5,756 nucleotides of DNA, taken from contig PMBW01000108.1 in assembly GCA_003153075.1 (NCBI GenBank), positions 10,336-16,091 of the forward strand, in the 5' to 3' direction. This document shows, one piece after another, positions 1 through 4,996 of the stretch (the stretch's first letter is position 1; the number at the start of each line of letters is the position of its first letter). A program made the translations under genes and the position numbers. The notes under the pieces are model-generated. The model worked only from the letters and a program-made list of their open reading frames with translations, did not search any database and was not told the DNA's origin. The stretch comes from Dehalococcoidia bacterium. Its GTDB lineage: Bacteria > Chloroflexota > Dehalococcoidia > Dehalococcoidales > Fen-1064.

Positions 1-113
1 CCGACAATATGCTCCTGCCCGACAAATTCTTTAAGGGTAGTCGGACGCATCCGGGCAGCCAGCGGGGCTTCCTTCTTCTTCTGTTCTTCAAATTGTTTTT
101 CGAACATATCCAT
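1..113 (-). CDS. rarA: Replication-associated recombination protein A, N-terminal part (cut by window edge)
   Basis: Reading leftward from the ATG at 113-111 gives 37 codons with no stop before the window edge. A short charged leader (FEKQFEEQKKKEA) is followed by PLAARMRPTTLKEFVGQEHIV, whose start matches the characteristic opening of RarA/MgsA AAA+ ATPases just ahead of the Walker A segment. RarA-family proteins are cytoplasmic, related to clamp-loader ATPases, and act at stalled replication forks with SSB. The ATPase motifs themselves lie outside the window, so the call rests on the N-terminus alone. A second in-frame ATG at 107-105 is an alternative start. The nearest purine-rich ribosome site (AAGGGAG, about 131-137) is some 17 nt from the first ATG, which is long. 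The gene starts 53 bp after the nitroreductase stop on the same strand and may be co-transcribed with it; no promoter is obvious in the gap. Confidence 0.85.
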   Translation of the reverse strand, partial: MDMFEKQFEEQKKKEAPLAARMRPTTLKEFVGQEHIV

Positions 114-166
114 GGTAATAAGGTTAAATTCTCCCTTAAGGTTACATGATTGATATGGAATGGGCT

Positions 167-742
167 TTATAACTCGGAGATAATGATATCTTTGAGCTGG
201 CGTTTGGGGACATGATGGCCTTCGTCTTTATCGCGCCAATAATCGTAACTATCGCCAGGCTGCAGGGTTTCAAGGATGATCTTCTCATTCGGTTTACCGA
301 GGGCAACGACAAGCGTGATCTCGAACCGGGCGGGAATTTTCAATAGCTGGCGGAGCGGTTCTTTATCCACCGCACCGAGCATACAGCCGCCGAGTCCTTT
401 TTCGACGGCGCCGAGCAGAATGGTCTGGGCGGCGATACCGGGATCGAGGCCAAAACCGGAGCCGATCTCTTTATCACCGAGGATGATAATGTAGCCTGCG
501 GGACGTTCGCCTTCCGCCGGGCCGGGCCAGGTTTTTAACGTGCCTGCCCAATGCAGCGTGGAAAAAATAAGGGCATTGTTTTCCTTAGAACTGGAAATGA
601 TGTATTTCAGGGGCTGCCGGTTGACCCCGGAAGCAGACAAGCGCGCCAGGTCAACGAGTTCCTTTAGTGTTGTATTGCTGACGGCGACGTCCTGATAGAA
701 ACGGCGGTAACTGCGGCATTTAAGAACGAGGTCCTTGAACAT
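167..742 (-). CDS. Nitroreductase-family FMN-dependent oxidoreductase
   Basis: A 191-residue protein of the usual length for a compact single-domain nitroreductase. These are cytoplasmic homodimers that bind FMN and reduce nitro compounds, quinones or other acceptors with NAD(P)H; the substrate cannot be told from sequence. Visible family features: an N-terminal basic FMN-phosphate segment (CRSYRRF, residues 9-15), the ARLSASGVNRQPLKY segment (33-47) matching the usual SxxNxQPW region, the DPGIAAQTILLGA helix (100-112) followed by GLGGCMLG (116-123), and a C-terminal YWRDKDEGHHVPKR tail (168-181) seen in a subset of small anaerobe nitroreductases. The ATG at 742-740 has a good AAGGAG ribosome site at 750-755, seven bases upstream. 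rarA follows downstream. A candidate extended -10 promoter at 807-835 would place a repeat array inside the leader. Nothing suggests truncation. The family call is firm and the specific role is unknown. Confidence 0.95.
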   Translation of the reverse strand: MFKDLVLKCRSYRRFYQDVAVSNTTLKELVDLARLSASGVNRQPLKYIISSSKENNALIFSTLHWAGTLKTWPGPAEGERPAGYIIILGDKEIGSGFGLDPGIAAQTILLGAVEKGLGGCMLGAVDKEPLRQLLKIPARFEITLVVALGKPNEKIILETLQPGDSYDYWRDKDEGHHVPKRQLKDIIISEL

Positions 743-749
743 TTTCAGG

Positions 750-755
750 CTCCTT
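750..755 (-). promoter_or_regulatory. Ribosome binding site of the nitroreductase gene
   Basis: AAGGAG on the minus strand, with seven bases before the ATG at 742-740. It is the only strong Shine-Dalgarno match near this start and fixes the start codon. Confidence 0.8.
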
Positions 756-761
756 AATAAT

Positions 762-792
762 AGCTGTCAGCGTTCAGCAATCAGCTGTCAGC
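762..792. repeat. Heptad array A (NNTCAGC)
   Basis: On the plus strand an AGC half-unit is followed by four contiguous 7-mers: TGTCAGC (765-771), GTTCAGC (772-778), AATCAGC (779-785) and TGTCAGC (786-792). The last five bases of each unit are identical and the first two vary. The array sits 20 bp upstream of the nitroreductase start, inside its predicted leader. No terminator or coding function is visible. Confidence 0.85.
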
Positions 793-806
793 TTTTAGTT
801 GAATAT

Positions 807-835
807 ATTGTAGCACTAATAGTAATCAGTATAGA
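807..835 (-). promoter_or_regulatory. Candidate extended -10 promoter for the nitroreductase gene
   Basis: On the minus strand TGC-TACAAT (-10 at 812-807, TG at 815-814) gives an extended -10 match. A weak -35 (TCTATA, 830-835) lies 17 bp upstream. The predicted start near position 800 gives a leader of about 58 nt containing heptad array A. The site overlaps heptad array B, so base composition may have produced it by chance; confidence is moderate. Confidence 0.45.
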
Positions 836-853
836 GCGATGAGTATCGAGTAA
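819..853. repeat. Heptad array B (NNAGTAW, degenerate)
   Basis: Five contiguous plus-strand 7-mers: ATAGTAA (819), TCAGTAT (826), AGAGCGA (833), TGAGTAT (840) and CGAGTAA (847). AG occupies the same phase in every unit and four of the five carry AGTA. It is more degenerate than array A, which lies 26 bp away, and has a different consensus. Confidence 0.6.
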
Positions 854-855
854 AA

Positions 856-960
856 CGAAGCGATGCACTCCCTCCGGGGTCGAAGTATACATAGATCGCC
901 GCGTCCTGCGTCCTCGCGATGATGCACGGGCCAGATTCCGAATTCTCCCTTTATCCTGAC
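856..960. repeat. Intergenic element-like segment with tandem GCGTCCT
   Basis: This non-coding stretch contains an exact tandem pair GCGTCCT GCGTCCT (901-914), flanked by ATCGC (896-900) and GCGAT (916-920), which are reverse complements and could form a short stem. On the minus strand it includes GGAATCTGG, resembling the end of widespread bacterial intergenic elements of the GTCATTCTGAG...GAATCT type. Minus-strand translation gives only a low-complexity Arg/Ser-rich peptide with no family resemblance. It is probably a degraded dispersed repeat; a genome-wide search is needed to define its ends. Confidence 0.4.
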
Positions 961-1009
961 CTCTCCCACAAAAGGACCAACGAATATTGAAATTATCACT
1001 CTTCCTCAA

Positions 1010-1030
1010 TCCCTCCCTGAGAGGGAGGGA
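1010..1030 (-). terminator. GC-rich hairpin downstream of the amr operon, possible weak terminator
   Basis: TCCCTCCCT (1010-1018) and AGGGAGGGA (1022-1030) form a perfect 9-bp stem around a 3-nt loop, 53 bp past the amrB-amrA stop. On the minus strand the stem is followed by TTGAGGAAGAG rather than a T-run, so it is not a classical intrinsic terminator. It could stabilise the 3' end, act with Rho, or simply belong to a dispersed repeat. Confidence 0.4.
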
Positions 1031-1083
1031 GACTACGGGAATGACAATTTGAAATATTTCGGACAGCCTCAGGTTCCAACGAC

Positions 1084-2400
1084 CTATTTATACCGTTTCA
1101 CTTCGAAGCGGTAGAGTTTGACGGGTTCTTTGGGGCCGATACCGGCTTTCATGCGACAGACGTCGAGTTGATGCTCGACAGTATCCACGCCCTCCAGATC
1201 GGGGAGCAATAGTCCGCGTTTCCAGCCGGATTCCACGATCGCGCCGTATTTTTTCGGGTCGAGGTCTTTTTCACTTTGCACCGGTTCAGGTTCTGTCAGG
1301 ATATCCACACTGTATTCCAATTCCGGTAATTCGTCGGCTGTAACCTGATAAAAACGGGGGTCACCGGTAGCGGAGGCAATGGCGTTCCTGATGATTTCCT
1401 GCGCAATATCAGGTTCGGTCGGTTCGATCGTGCCGATACAGCCGCGCAATTCGTCATGTTTATGTAAAGAAACAAAAACTCCTGCTTTGCCCTTCATTTC
1501 CGGAGGAATATTTTTAGGATGCGGGACTTCGCCGCGGGAGATAAAACCTTCAACCGTCTCCCGCGCCAATCTGACCGGAGCGGATTCTTTCACCCCTTTA
1601 AAAATGATACCGGCGTAACCGACAACCGCGGAAACGTCCCCGGTAATGTCCCCGCTGGTCTGGTACCTCACCAATTCCGTTTTGACGGTGCCGAATTCTT
1701 TGGCGGCGTAGATCAATGTAGCGGCAGTGCCGTAGCCGCACATCGAAATACTGAAATCGTGGACGCGCTGCAGCAGTTCTACGGGTTCCAGTTTCAAGAT
1801 AGATTCGATCGCTTGCCGGTCCTTAGTGTGGGTAACTTTTTGCGATTCGTAATGGTTCATATCGCCGGAAGCAACAATGATAACCTCTTTGCCGGTGTCT
1901 TTGATCGCTTTGGCAATGGCGACACCGATACTGCGGTAAATCGCGGCATTGGTGTGGGATAAAACAATGGGCACGAATTTAATATCCGGCTTGAAATATT
2001 GAATAAACGGCAACTGCACTTCAATGGAATGTTCCTGCAAATGGGCAACGCGATCTTCCTTGAGATGCGTAGAATTGGCCAGAATGGTTTTCGCCAGTTC
2101 TTTATCCACCTCAACATCACCAAGCGGTGTGCGCCAGGCGCCGTCGGTCAAGATACTGAAAGGCGCACCCTGACCGGTGTGGCTGGGGCCGAGAATTACA
2201 CAGGTAGCTTTGAAATTGACGCGGGAAACAGTTGCCCCGACCACTGGACCGGAGTAAATATAACCCGCGTGCGGAGCATAGTAACCGATAACATCTTCTT
2301 TAACAGCCTTCTCATCCACCATCCCGCGAATCATCGCTCTCAGTTCGTCGGGAGAAGCGGGGTAGAATTGACCGGAGACGGCGGGTTCTCTAATCGTCAT
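1084..2400 (-). CDS. amrB/amrA: AmmeMemoRadiSam system AmrB-AmrA fusion (MEMO1-like + AMMECR1 domains)
   Basis: A 438-residue two-domain protein. Residues 1 to about 268 form a MEMO1/AmrB domain, related to class III extradiol (LigB-like) dioxygenases: [10 protein letters not shown] near the start, APHAGY (42-47), GPSH (71-74), [10 protein letters not shown] (123-132), SGDMNHY (178-184) and MCGYG (220-224). His44, His74 and Cys221 line up with the metal-binding His/His/Cys set reported for human MEMO1. Residues from about 272 to 438 form an AMMECR1/AmrA domain with the hallmark LRGCIGT (318-324), GDPRF (346-350) and GLLLPDL (396-402). These domains co-occur with a radical SAM enzyme across bacteria and archaea, but the joint reaction is unknown. 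The ATG at 2400-2398 is chosen because GAGGAGG (2407-2413) lies six bases upstream and the protein then begins where the family does; an in-frame ATG at 2475 would add 25 unrelated residues. The start overlaps the amrS stop (ATGA), indicating translational coupling. Confidence 0.96.
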   Translation of the reverse strand: MTIREPAVSGQFYPASPDELRAMIRGMVDEKAVKEDVIGYYAPHAGYIYSGPVVGATVSRVNFKATCVILGPSHTGQGAPFSILTDGAWRTPLGDVEVDKELAKTILANSTHLKEDRVAHLQEHSIEVQLPFIQYFKPDIKFVPIVLSHTNAAIYRSIGVAIAKAIKDTGKEVIIVASGDMNHYESQKVTHTKDRQAIESILKLEPVELLQRVHDFSISMCGYGTAATLIYAAKEFGTVKTELVRYQTSGDITGDVSAVVGYAGIIFKGVKESAPVRLARETVEGFISRGEVPHPKNIPPEMKGKAGVFVSLHKHDELRGCIGTIEPTEPDIAQEIIRNAIASATGDPRFYQVTADELPELEYSVDILTEPEPVQSEKDLDPKKYGAIVESGWKRGLLLPDLEGVDTVEHQLDVCRMKAGIGPKEPVKLYRFEVKRYK

Positions 2401-3425
2401 TGTTTTCCTCCTCGTACGAATTTGAAATTCAGGTCGGCACCGCAGAACTGACAGCGGGAATCGTTCAGACCGCAAACCCGGGTCAGATAACCCTGCCGTT
2501 CCACCACCGGTTTACCACAATTGCAGCAAACGGTGTTCTCGCTGAAATGGCCGGGCACGTTACCAAGATAGATGAATTTCAATCCCGCTTTACGTCCAAT
2601 GTCGTAGGCGCGTTCCAGTGTCGCCAGCGGTGTTACCGGCAAGTCTTCAGCATGGTAATTGGGATGGAAGCGGGTGACGTGCCAGGGGGTGTGTTCACCG
2701 AGTTCTTTAACAATCCAGGCGGCAATTCCGCCAAGTTGGGCATCGTCGTCATTCATCGTGGGGACAATATTAGTAACCACTTCCAGGTGCATATTCCATT
2801 TGGTTTTAGCGCGCTGCGCCACTTCGAGGATACCGCGCCAGCTGTTGACCTTCGCCAGGTTCTGGTACAGCGTATCGGAAAAACCCTTGATATCCACCCG
2901 CCAGGCATCGAGGTAAGGACCGATCAAATCCAGCGCCTCAGGCGTGAGGTAACCATTGGTCACGTAAACAGTATAGAGATCGTTCTGTTTGGCCAGTTTG
3001 GCAGTGTCCAGCGTGTATTCAAACCACATGGAAGGCTCGTTATAAGTCCAGGCGATGCCCCCGCAATGATAGCTTTGGGCCAGATTTACGGCTTTTTGCG
3101 GCGGGATCACCTCCGAGCCTTTGAAGACATCCTTCACCATCGATATTTGCCAGTTCTGACAATGCTGGCAGTGAAAATTACAGCCCCAACTGCCGAGTGA
3201 GAAAACCTGACTTCCAGGATGAAAATGAAACAGCGGCTTTTTCTCGATGGGGTCGACGGCAACTGACGAGGCCATAGCATAATTGAGATTAAATAGAACG
3301 CCGTCTATATTCTGGTACATACCGCAGACGCCGGTCTTTTCGGGGTGGATGACGCAACGCCACTGGCAGATATTGCAGCGGACTATGGAATCGGAAAGCC
3401 TTTCAGAAAGCAGTGCTTCATGCAT
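2397..3425 (-). CDS. amrS: AmmeMemoRadiSam system radical SAM enzyme
   Basis: A 342-residue cytoplasmic radical SAM protein of the AmrS family (pyruvate formate-lyase activase-like). The N-terminus carries a Cys cluster, C17-x2-C20-x3-C24-x9-C34. The radical SAM CX3CX2C motif is GCNFHCQHC, with Cys82, Cys86 and Cys89 expected to bind the 4Fe-4S cluster that cleaves S-adenosylmethionine. [10 protein letters not shown] (128-137) and VTNGYL (155-160) are typical core strands. The C-terminus has further cysteines (300, 301, 303, 318, 325, 328) that look like a zinc-ribbon or auxiliary cluster site. I chose the ATG at 3425-3423 because AGGAGG (3431-3436) lies five bases upstream; the in-frame ATG at 3455 overlaps the predicted -10 box and would be poorly represented in mRNA. 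It is the first gene of the operon, overlapping amrB-amrA by four bases. The family is certain; the substrate is unknown. Confidence 0.96.
   Translation of the reverse strand: MHEALLSERLSDSIVRCNICQWRCVIHPEKTGVCGMYQNIDGVLFNLNYAMASSVAVDPIEKKPLFHFHPGSQVFSLGSWGCNFHCQHCQNWQISMVKDVFKGSEVIPPQKAVNLAQSYHCGGIAWTYNEPSMWFEYTLDTAKLAKQNDLYTVYVTNGYLTPEALDLIGPYLDAWRVDIKGFSDTLYQNLAKVNSWRGILEVAQRAKTKWNMHLEVVTNIVPTMNDDDAQLGGIAAWIVKELGEHTPWHVTRFHPNYHAEDLPVTPLATLERAYDIGRKAGLKFIYLGNVPGHFSENTVCCNCGKPVVERQGYLTRVCGLNDSRCQFCGADLNFKFVRGGKQ
2407..2413 (-). promoter_or_regulatory. Ribosome binding site deciding the amrB-amrA start
   Basis: GAGGAGG lies inside the last codons of amrS, six bases before the ATG at 2400-2398. 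It supports the internal ATG rather than the longer reading from 2475, and fits reinitiation at the ATGA junction. Confidence 0.85.
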
Positions 3426-3430
3426 ACACA

Positions 3431-3436
3431 CCTCCT
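3431..3436 (-). promoter_or_regulatory. Ribosome binding site deciding the amrS start
   Basis: AGGAGG followed by TGTGT and ATG. The match and spacing are near ideal, which selects the ATG at 3425-3423 over the two ATG codons at 3455 and 3452. Confidence 0.85.
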
Positions 3437-3453
3437 GTCCAGTCTCTGACATC

Positions 3454-3483
3454 ATTATAGCACCGGGAGGTGGTTAATGTTGA
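3454..3483 (-). promoter_or_regulatory. Extended -10 promoter of the amrS-amrB/A operon
   Basis: On the minus strand TGC-TATAAT gives a perfect -10 hexamer (3459-3454) plus an extended TG (3462-3461). A four-of-six -35 match, TCAACA (3483-3478), lies 18 bp upstream. Transcription would start about seven bases past the -10, leaving a leader of about 20 nt with the ribosome site but no room for a riboswitch. It reads as a housekeeping-type promoter with no obvious operator. Confidence 0.7.
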
Positions 3484-3588
3484 GAAGGGAAATAATACTT
3501 TTCCGGTGTAAGTGGGTAGTGCCTGAATAATTAGGGGTAAAGAGAACCCACTCGAGTAATGTGATGAGTTGCGGGAAGGTGAGGAACC

Positions 3589-3642
3589 AGATACTTCGCT
3601 ATTTTGTCTTAGGAAATAGGAAATCGATGGGCTCAGTATGAC
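3589..3642 (-). repeat. Dispersed intergenic element of the GTCATnCTGAG...GCGAAGnATCT type
   Basis: On the minus strand the segment opens with GTCATACTGAGCCC and closes with AGCGAAGTATCT. These ends resemble short repeats scattered between genes in many environmental bacteria (typically GTCATTCTGAG...GCGAAGAATCT). The interior is A/T-rich, with CCTATTTCCTA. It is non-coding. The resemblance is recalled rather than searched, so the family assignment is tentative. Confidence 0.5.
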
Positions 3643-3678
3643 AAAGGGGGAAAATGAGTACATTTTGACTAAAGTACA

Positions 3679-3704
3679 TCCCTTTCAACTGCGGTCGAAA
3701 GGGA
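3679..3704. repeat. Inverted repeat TCCCTTTC / GAAAGGGA
   Basis: A perfect 8-bp inverted repeat (3679-3686 with 3697-3704) around a 10-nt loop, aactgcggtc, which carries the core of the 13-bp TTTYDACTGCRGT motif. It directly abuts hairpin repeat copy 1, so the two probably form one composite element. Confidence 0.65.
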
Positions 3705-3760
3705 CCTCCGGCTTTCTTCTAAGTCAGAAAGCCTGGGAAGTATTTCGTCTTCGGACTCAA
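3703..3760. repeat. Hairpin direct repeat, copy 1
   Basis: A 58-bp unit beginning GACCTCCG and ending GACTCAA, repeated imperfectly at 3921-3977. At its centre is a perfect 8-bp stem, GGCTTTCT (3710-3717) with AGAAAGCC (3726-3733), around the loop TCTAAGTC. Outside the stem the units share TATTTCGT. There is no coding potential. Confidence 0.75.
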
Positions 3761-3763
3761 TTG

Positions 3764-3798
3764 TGAGCGATGAGTTACCAGTTATAAGTGACTAATTG
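3764..3798. repeat. Heptad array C (NNAGTNA, degenerate)
   Basis: Five contiguous plus-strand 7-mers: TGAGCGA (3764), TGAGTTA (3771), CCAGTTA (3778), TAAGTGA (3785) and a decayed CTAATTG (3792). The consensus resembles array B upstream of the nitroreductase gene, nearly 3 kb away. The array separates the two hairpin repeats. Confidence 0.6.
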
Positions 3799-3834
3799 TG
3801 GGCTTGCTGAACAATTGCCCACCCTCATACGTTT

Positions 3835-3893
3835 GCTTCGCAGGCTTCGCAAAGTACCTTGTCCTGAGCTTCTCCGTACATTTCGACTGCGGT
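3835..3893. repeat. GCTTCGCAR tandem and GTCCTGAGCTT-type intergenic segment
   Basis: A 9-bp near-perfect tandem, GCTTCGCAG (3835-3843) and GCTTCGCAA (3844-3852), is followed by CTTGTCCTGAGCTTCTCCG (from 3859) and TTTCGACTGCGGT (3881-3893). The GTCCTGAGCTT part resembles the very common environmental element usually read as TTCGACAAGCTCAGGACAAG on the other strand. The ends are undefined without genome comparison. Confidence 0.45.
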
Positions 3894-3920
3894 ATATCCT
3901 TTTTTACTGCGGTTAACAAT

Positions 3921-3977
3921 GACCTCCGATTTTCTTCTAAATCAGAAAATCTACGGAGTATTTCGTTGAAGACTCAA
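3921..3977. repeat. Hairpin direct repeat, copy 2
   Basis: Second copy of the unit at 3703-3760, in the same orientation. The central stem is GATTTTCT (3928-3935) with AGAAAATC (3944-3951) around the loop TCTAAATC. Two base pairs differ from copy 1, both compensated on the other arm. An alternative longer fold pairs CTCCG (3924-3928) with CGGAG (3954-3958) above ATTTTCT/AGAAAAT, leaving a 3-nt bulge. Confidence 0.75.
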
Positions 3978-4078
3978 AAGGAACTAACCAAGTGGTGGAT
4001 TGATTCGCTTCGTCCTCCGGAGGCGGATTAACAACATTGACAAAATGAAGGTATGAGTATTGCAATATCGCGACTATT

Positions 4079-4708
4079 CTAAAACGCAGTGCCATTGATG
4101 AAGGGATTACCCTTGCGCTCGATGCCGATAGTGCTGGCCGGGCCGTGGCCGGGGTAGACCTTAACATCATCCGGGAGGGTCATCAGTTTGGAACGGATGC
4201 TGTTCATTTCCTGGTCGTAATCAGAGCCGGGGAAATCAGCCCGTCCGATGCTGAAATTGAACAGGGTATCGCCGGTAAAAACAACGCCGTCCCCCAGCAA
4301 ACAGATACCGCCGGAGGTATGCCCGGGGGTATGCAAAACCTTGAATTTCAACTTACCGACGGTAATTATATCCCCGTCCTTGAGCAGCCTGTCCGCGGGA
4401 GGCGAAGGCGGAGTGGGCGGCATAAAATCCAGGAGCCGGGGTTGTTTGAGCAGAAAAGGCGCTTCACTTTCATGAATGGCGATGACAGCGCCGGTGGCCT
4501 TTTTAACCTCGGACAGACCGCCAACATGGTCGATGTGGCTGTGCGTCAGAACGATAACCTTGATATTCAGTCCGAGCACCTTGACCTGCTTCATGATGAA
4601 ACTGCCGTCGTCGCCGGGGTCGATGATCATACCTTCTTTGGTGTCTTCATCACCGACCAGATAGCAGTTAGAACCGAAATCACCCAGTTCCATTTTTCGC
4701 AGAATCAT
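4079..4708 (-). CDS. Metallo-beta-lactamase-fold hydrolase (YcbL/glyoxalase II-like)
   Basis: A 209-residue single-domain cytoplasmic protein with the complete two-metal site of the family: THSHIDHVGG (residues 55-64; His56, His58, Asp60, His61), His130 in HTPGHTSGG, Asp147 in FTGDTLF and His188 in YPGHGP. The ending ERKGNPFI (197-204) is typical of the YcbL/GloB2 branch, which hydrolyses thioesters such as lactoylglutathione or related compounds. The substrate here is not fixed, since the C-terminal helical domain of true glyoxalase II is absent. A proline-rich insert, PPTPPSPP (97-104), lies between the two halves. The ATG at 4708-4706 has AAGGAG (4715-4720) six bases upstream. The gene is divergent from rdgB and separated from the amr operon by about 650 bp of repeats, so it is probably its own transcription unit. 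Confidence 0.95.
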   Translation of the reverse strand: MILRKMELGDFGSNCYLVGDEDTKEGMIIDPGDDGSFIMKQVKVLGLNIKVIVLTHSHIDHVGGLSEVKKATGAVIAIHESEAPFLLKQPRLLDFMPPTPPSPPADRLLKDGDIITVGKLKFKVLHTPGHTSGGICLLGDGVVFTGDTLFNFSIGRADFPGSDYDQEMNSIRSKLMTLPDDVKVYPGHGPASTIGIERKGNPFINGTAF

Positions 4709-4714
4709 ATGAAG

Positions 4715-4720
4715 CTCCTT
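4715..4720 (-). promoter_or_regulatory. Ribosome binding site of the metallo-hydrolase gene
   Basis: AAGGAG on the minus strand, six bases before the ATG at 4708-4706. It supports this start. Confidence 0.8.
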
Positions 4721-4742
4721 GTACCGAACATATTGCTACTGA

Positions 4743-4795
4743 TTGGATTTTACCATTGAGGGGACAGAAGCCGCAAACACTGAGGTAAAATCCAA
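4743..4795. repeat. 12-bp perfect inverted repeat upstream of the hydrolase gene
   Basis: TTGGATTTTACC (4743-4754) and GGTAAAATCCAA (4784-4795) are exact reverse complements separated by 29 bp. The left arm contains a candidate -10 for the hydrolase gene. The arms could be an operator pair, the ends of a small inserted element, or part of an RNA hairpin. Confidence 0.75.
4747..4776 (-). promoter_or_regulatory. Candidate promoter of the metallo-hydrolase gene
   Basis: On the minus strand TGG-TAAAAT forms an extended -10 (hexamer 4752-4747), with TTGCGG (4776-4771) as a three-of-six -35 at 18-bp spacing. The predicted start near 4740 gives a leader of about 30 nt. The -10 lies within one arm of the inverted repeat, so a bound repressor would block it. 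Moderate confidence. Confidence 0.45.
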
Positions 4796-4840
4796 ATACC
4801 AAATAAATTCTAATATCAAATTCCCAAATTCTAAACAAAC
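4792..4840. repeat. Heptad array D, A/T-rich
   Basis: An exact tandem CCAAATA CCAAATA (4792-4805), then in the same 7-bp phase AATTCTA (4806), ATATCAA (4813), ATTCCCA (4820), a second AATTCTA (4827) and AACAAAC (4834). Exact units recur at 7 and 21 bp. It overlaps the right arm of the inverted repeat. Confidence 0.6.
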
Positions 4841-4852
4841 GGCGCTAGCGTA

Positions 4853-4876
4853 TTTTTACTGCAGTCAAAAGGGACA
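4853..4876. repeat. Fourth copy of the TTTYDACTGCRGT motif
   Basis: TTTTTACTGCAGT (4853-4865) followed by CAAAAGGGAC. It matches the motif at 3683-3695 (TTTCAACTGCGGT, also followed by CGAAAGGGAC), 3881-3893 (TTTCGACTGCGGT) and 3901-3913 (TTTTTACTGCGGT). All four are on the same strand. ACTGCAGT (4858-4865) is itself an 8-bp palindrome. Confidence 0.6.
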
Positions 4877-4943
4877 ATGTAATTCAGGCCTTGCTTAACA
4901 CAGAAGATGATGTTTAGAGACTTCCCCACATTGAGATTGCTTC

Positions 4944-4968
4944 TGGTATGTACCATAACACCGTTATG
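4944..4968. repeat. Two short adjacent inverted repeats upstream of the rdgB promoter
   Basis: TGGTA-TG-TACCA (4944-4955) overlaps by two bases with CATAAC-ACC-GTTATG (4954-4968). Together they lie about 30 bp upstream of the rdgB -35 box, where an activator or repressor site could be, but such short dyads also occur by chance. The rest of 4878-4996 shows nothing recognisable. Confidence 0.3.
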
Positions 4969-4996
4969 ACGATGGGCTGTTTACATTACCGAGCGG

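Larger units (their letters stand above)
3484..4078. other. Long gene-free interval carrying a mosaic of small repeats
   Basis: About 600 bp between the amrS promoter and the end of the hydrolase gene. Open frames here (3418-3663 minus; 3798-4031 plus) give peptides without family resemblance, lack good ribosome sites and run through repeat units. The interval holds a GTCAT-type element, two related hairpin repeats, three of the four 13-bp motif copies, a heptad array and a GTCCTGAGCTT segment, each listed separately. It also holds short palindromes CCTCCGGAGG (4014-4023) and TATTGCAATA (4058-4067). No intrinsic terminator for the hydrolase gene is evident. Confidence 0.7.

Noticed and set aside
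762..853. CRISPR-like array
   Set aside because: The units are 7 bp with no unique spacers and no cas genes nearby; it is a short tandem repeat.
788..1009. A 73-codon minus-strand open frame between the nitroreductase gene and the amr operon
   Set aside because: The peptide is Arg/Ser/Thr-rich, runs through two repeat segments and overlaps heptad arrays; it matches no family.
2400..3200. A 266-codon open frame on the plus strand opposite amrS
   Set aside because: It lies wholly against a certain radical SAM gene with all its motifs, has no family resemblance and no ribosome site; codon bias of the real gene explains the open frame.
3418..3663. An 81-codon minus-strand open frame overlapping the amrS start and promoter
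   Set aside because: It covers a strong promoter and ribosome site and translates a dispersed repeat; there is no credible start signal.
3798..4031. A 77-codon plus-strand open frame in the gene-free interval
   Set aside because: It spans the 9-bp tandem, motif copies and the second hairpin repeat; the cysteine/phenylalanine-rich start is by chance.
3484..4078. Insertion sequence or transposase remnant
   Set aside because: No transposase fragments, no long terminal inverted repeats and no target duplication can be seen; only small repeats.
4145..4759. A 204-codon plus-strand open frame opposite the metallo-hydrolase gene
   Set aside because: It is antisense to a gene with a complete metal site; the translation shows no recognisable domain.
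4911..4973. A 20-residue plus-strand reading frame upstream of rdgB, considered as a leader peptide
   Set aside because: It ends before the predicted promoter, so it would not be on the rdgB transcript, and it has no regulatory codon run or ribosome site.
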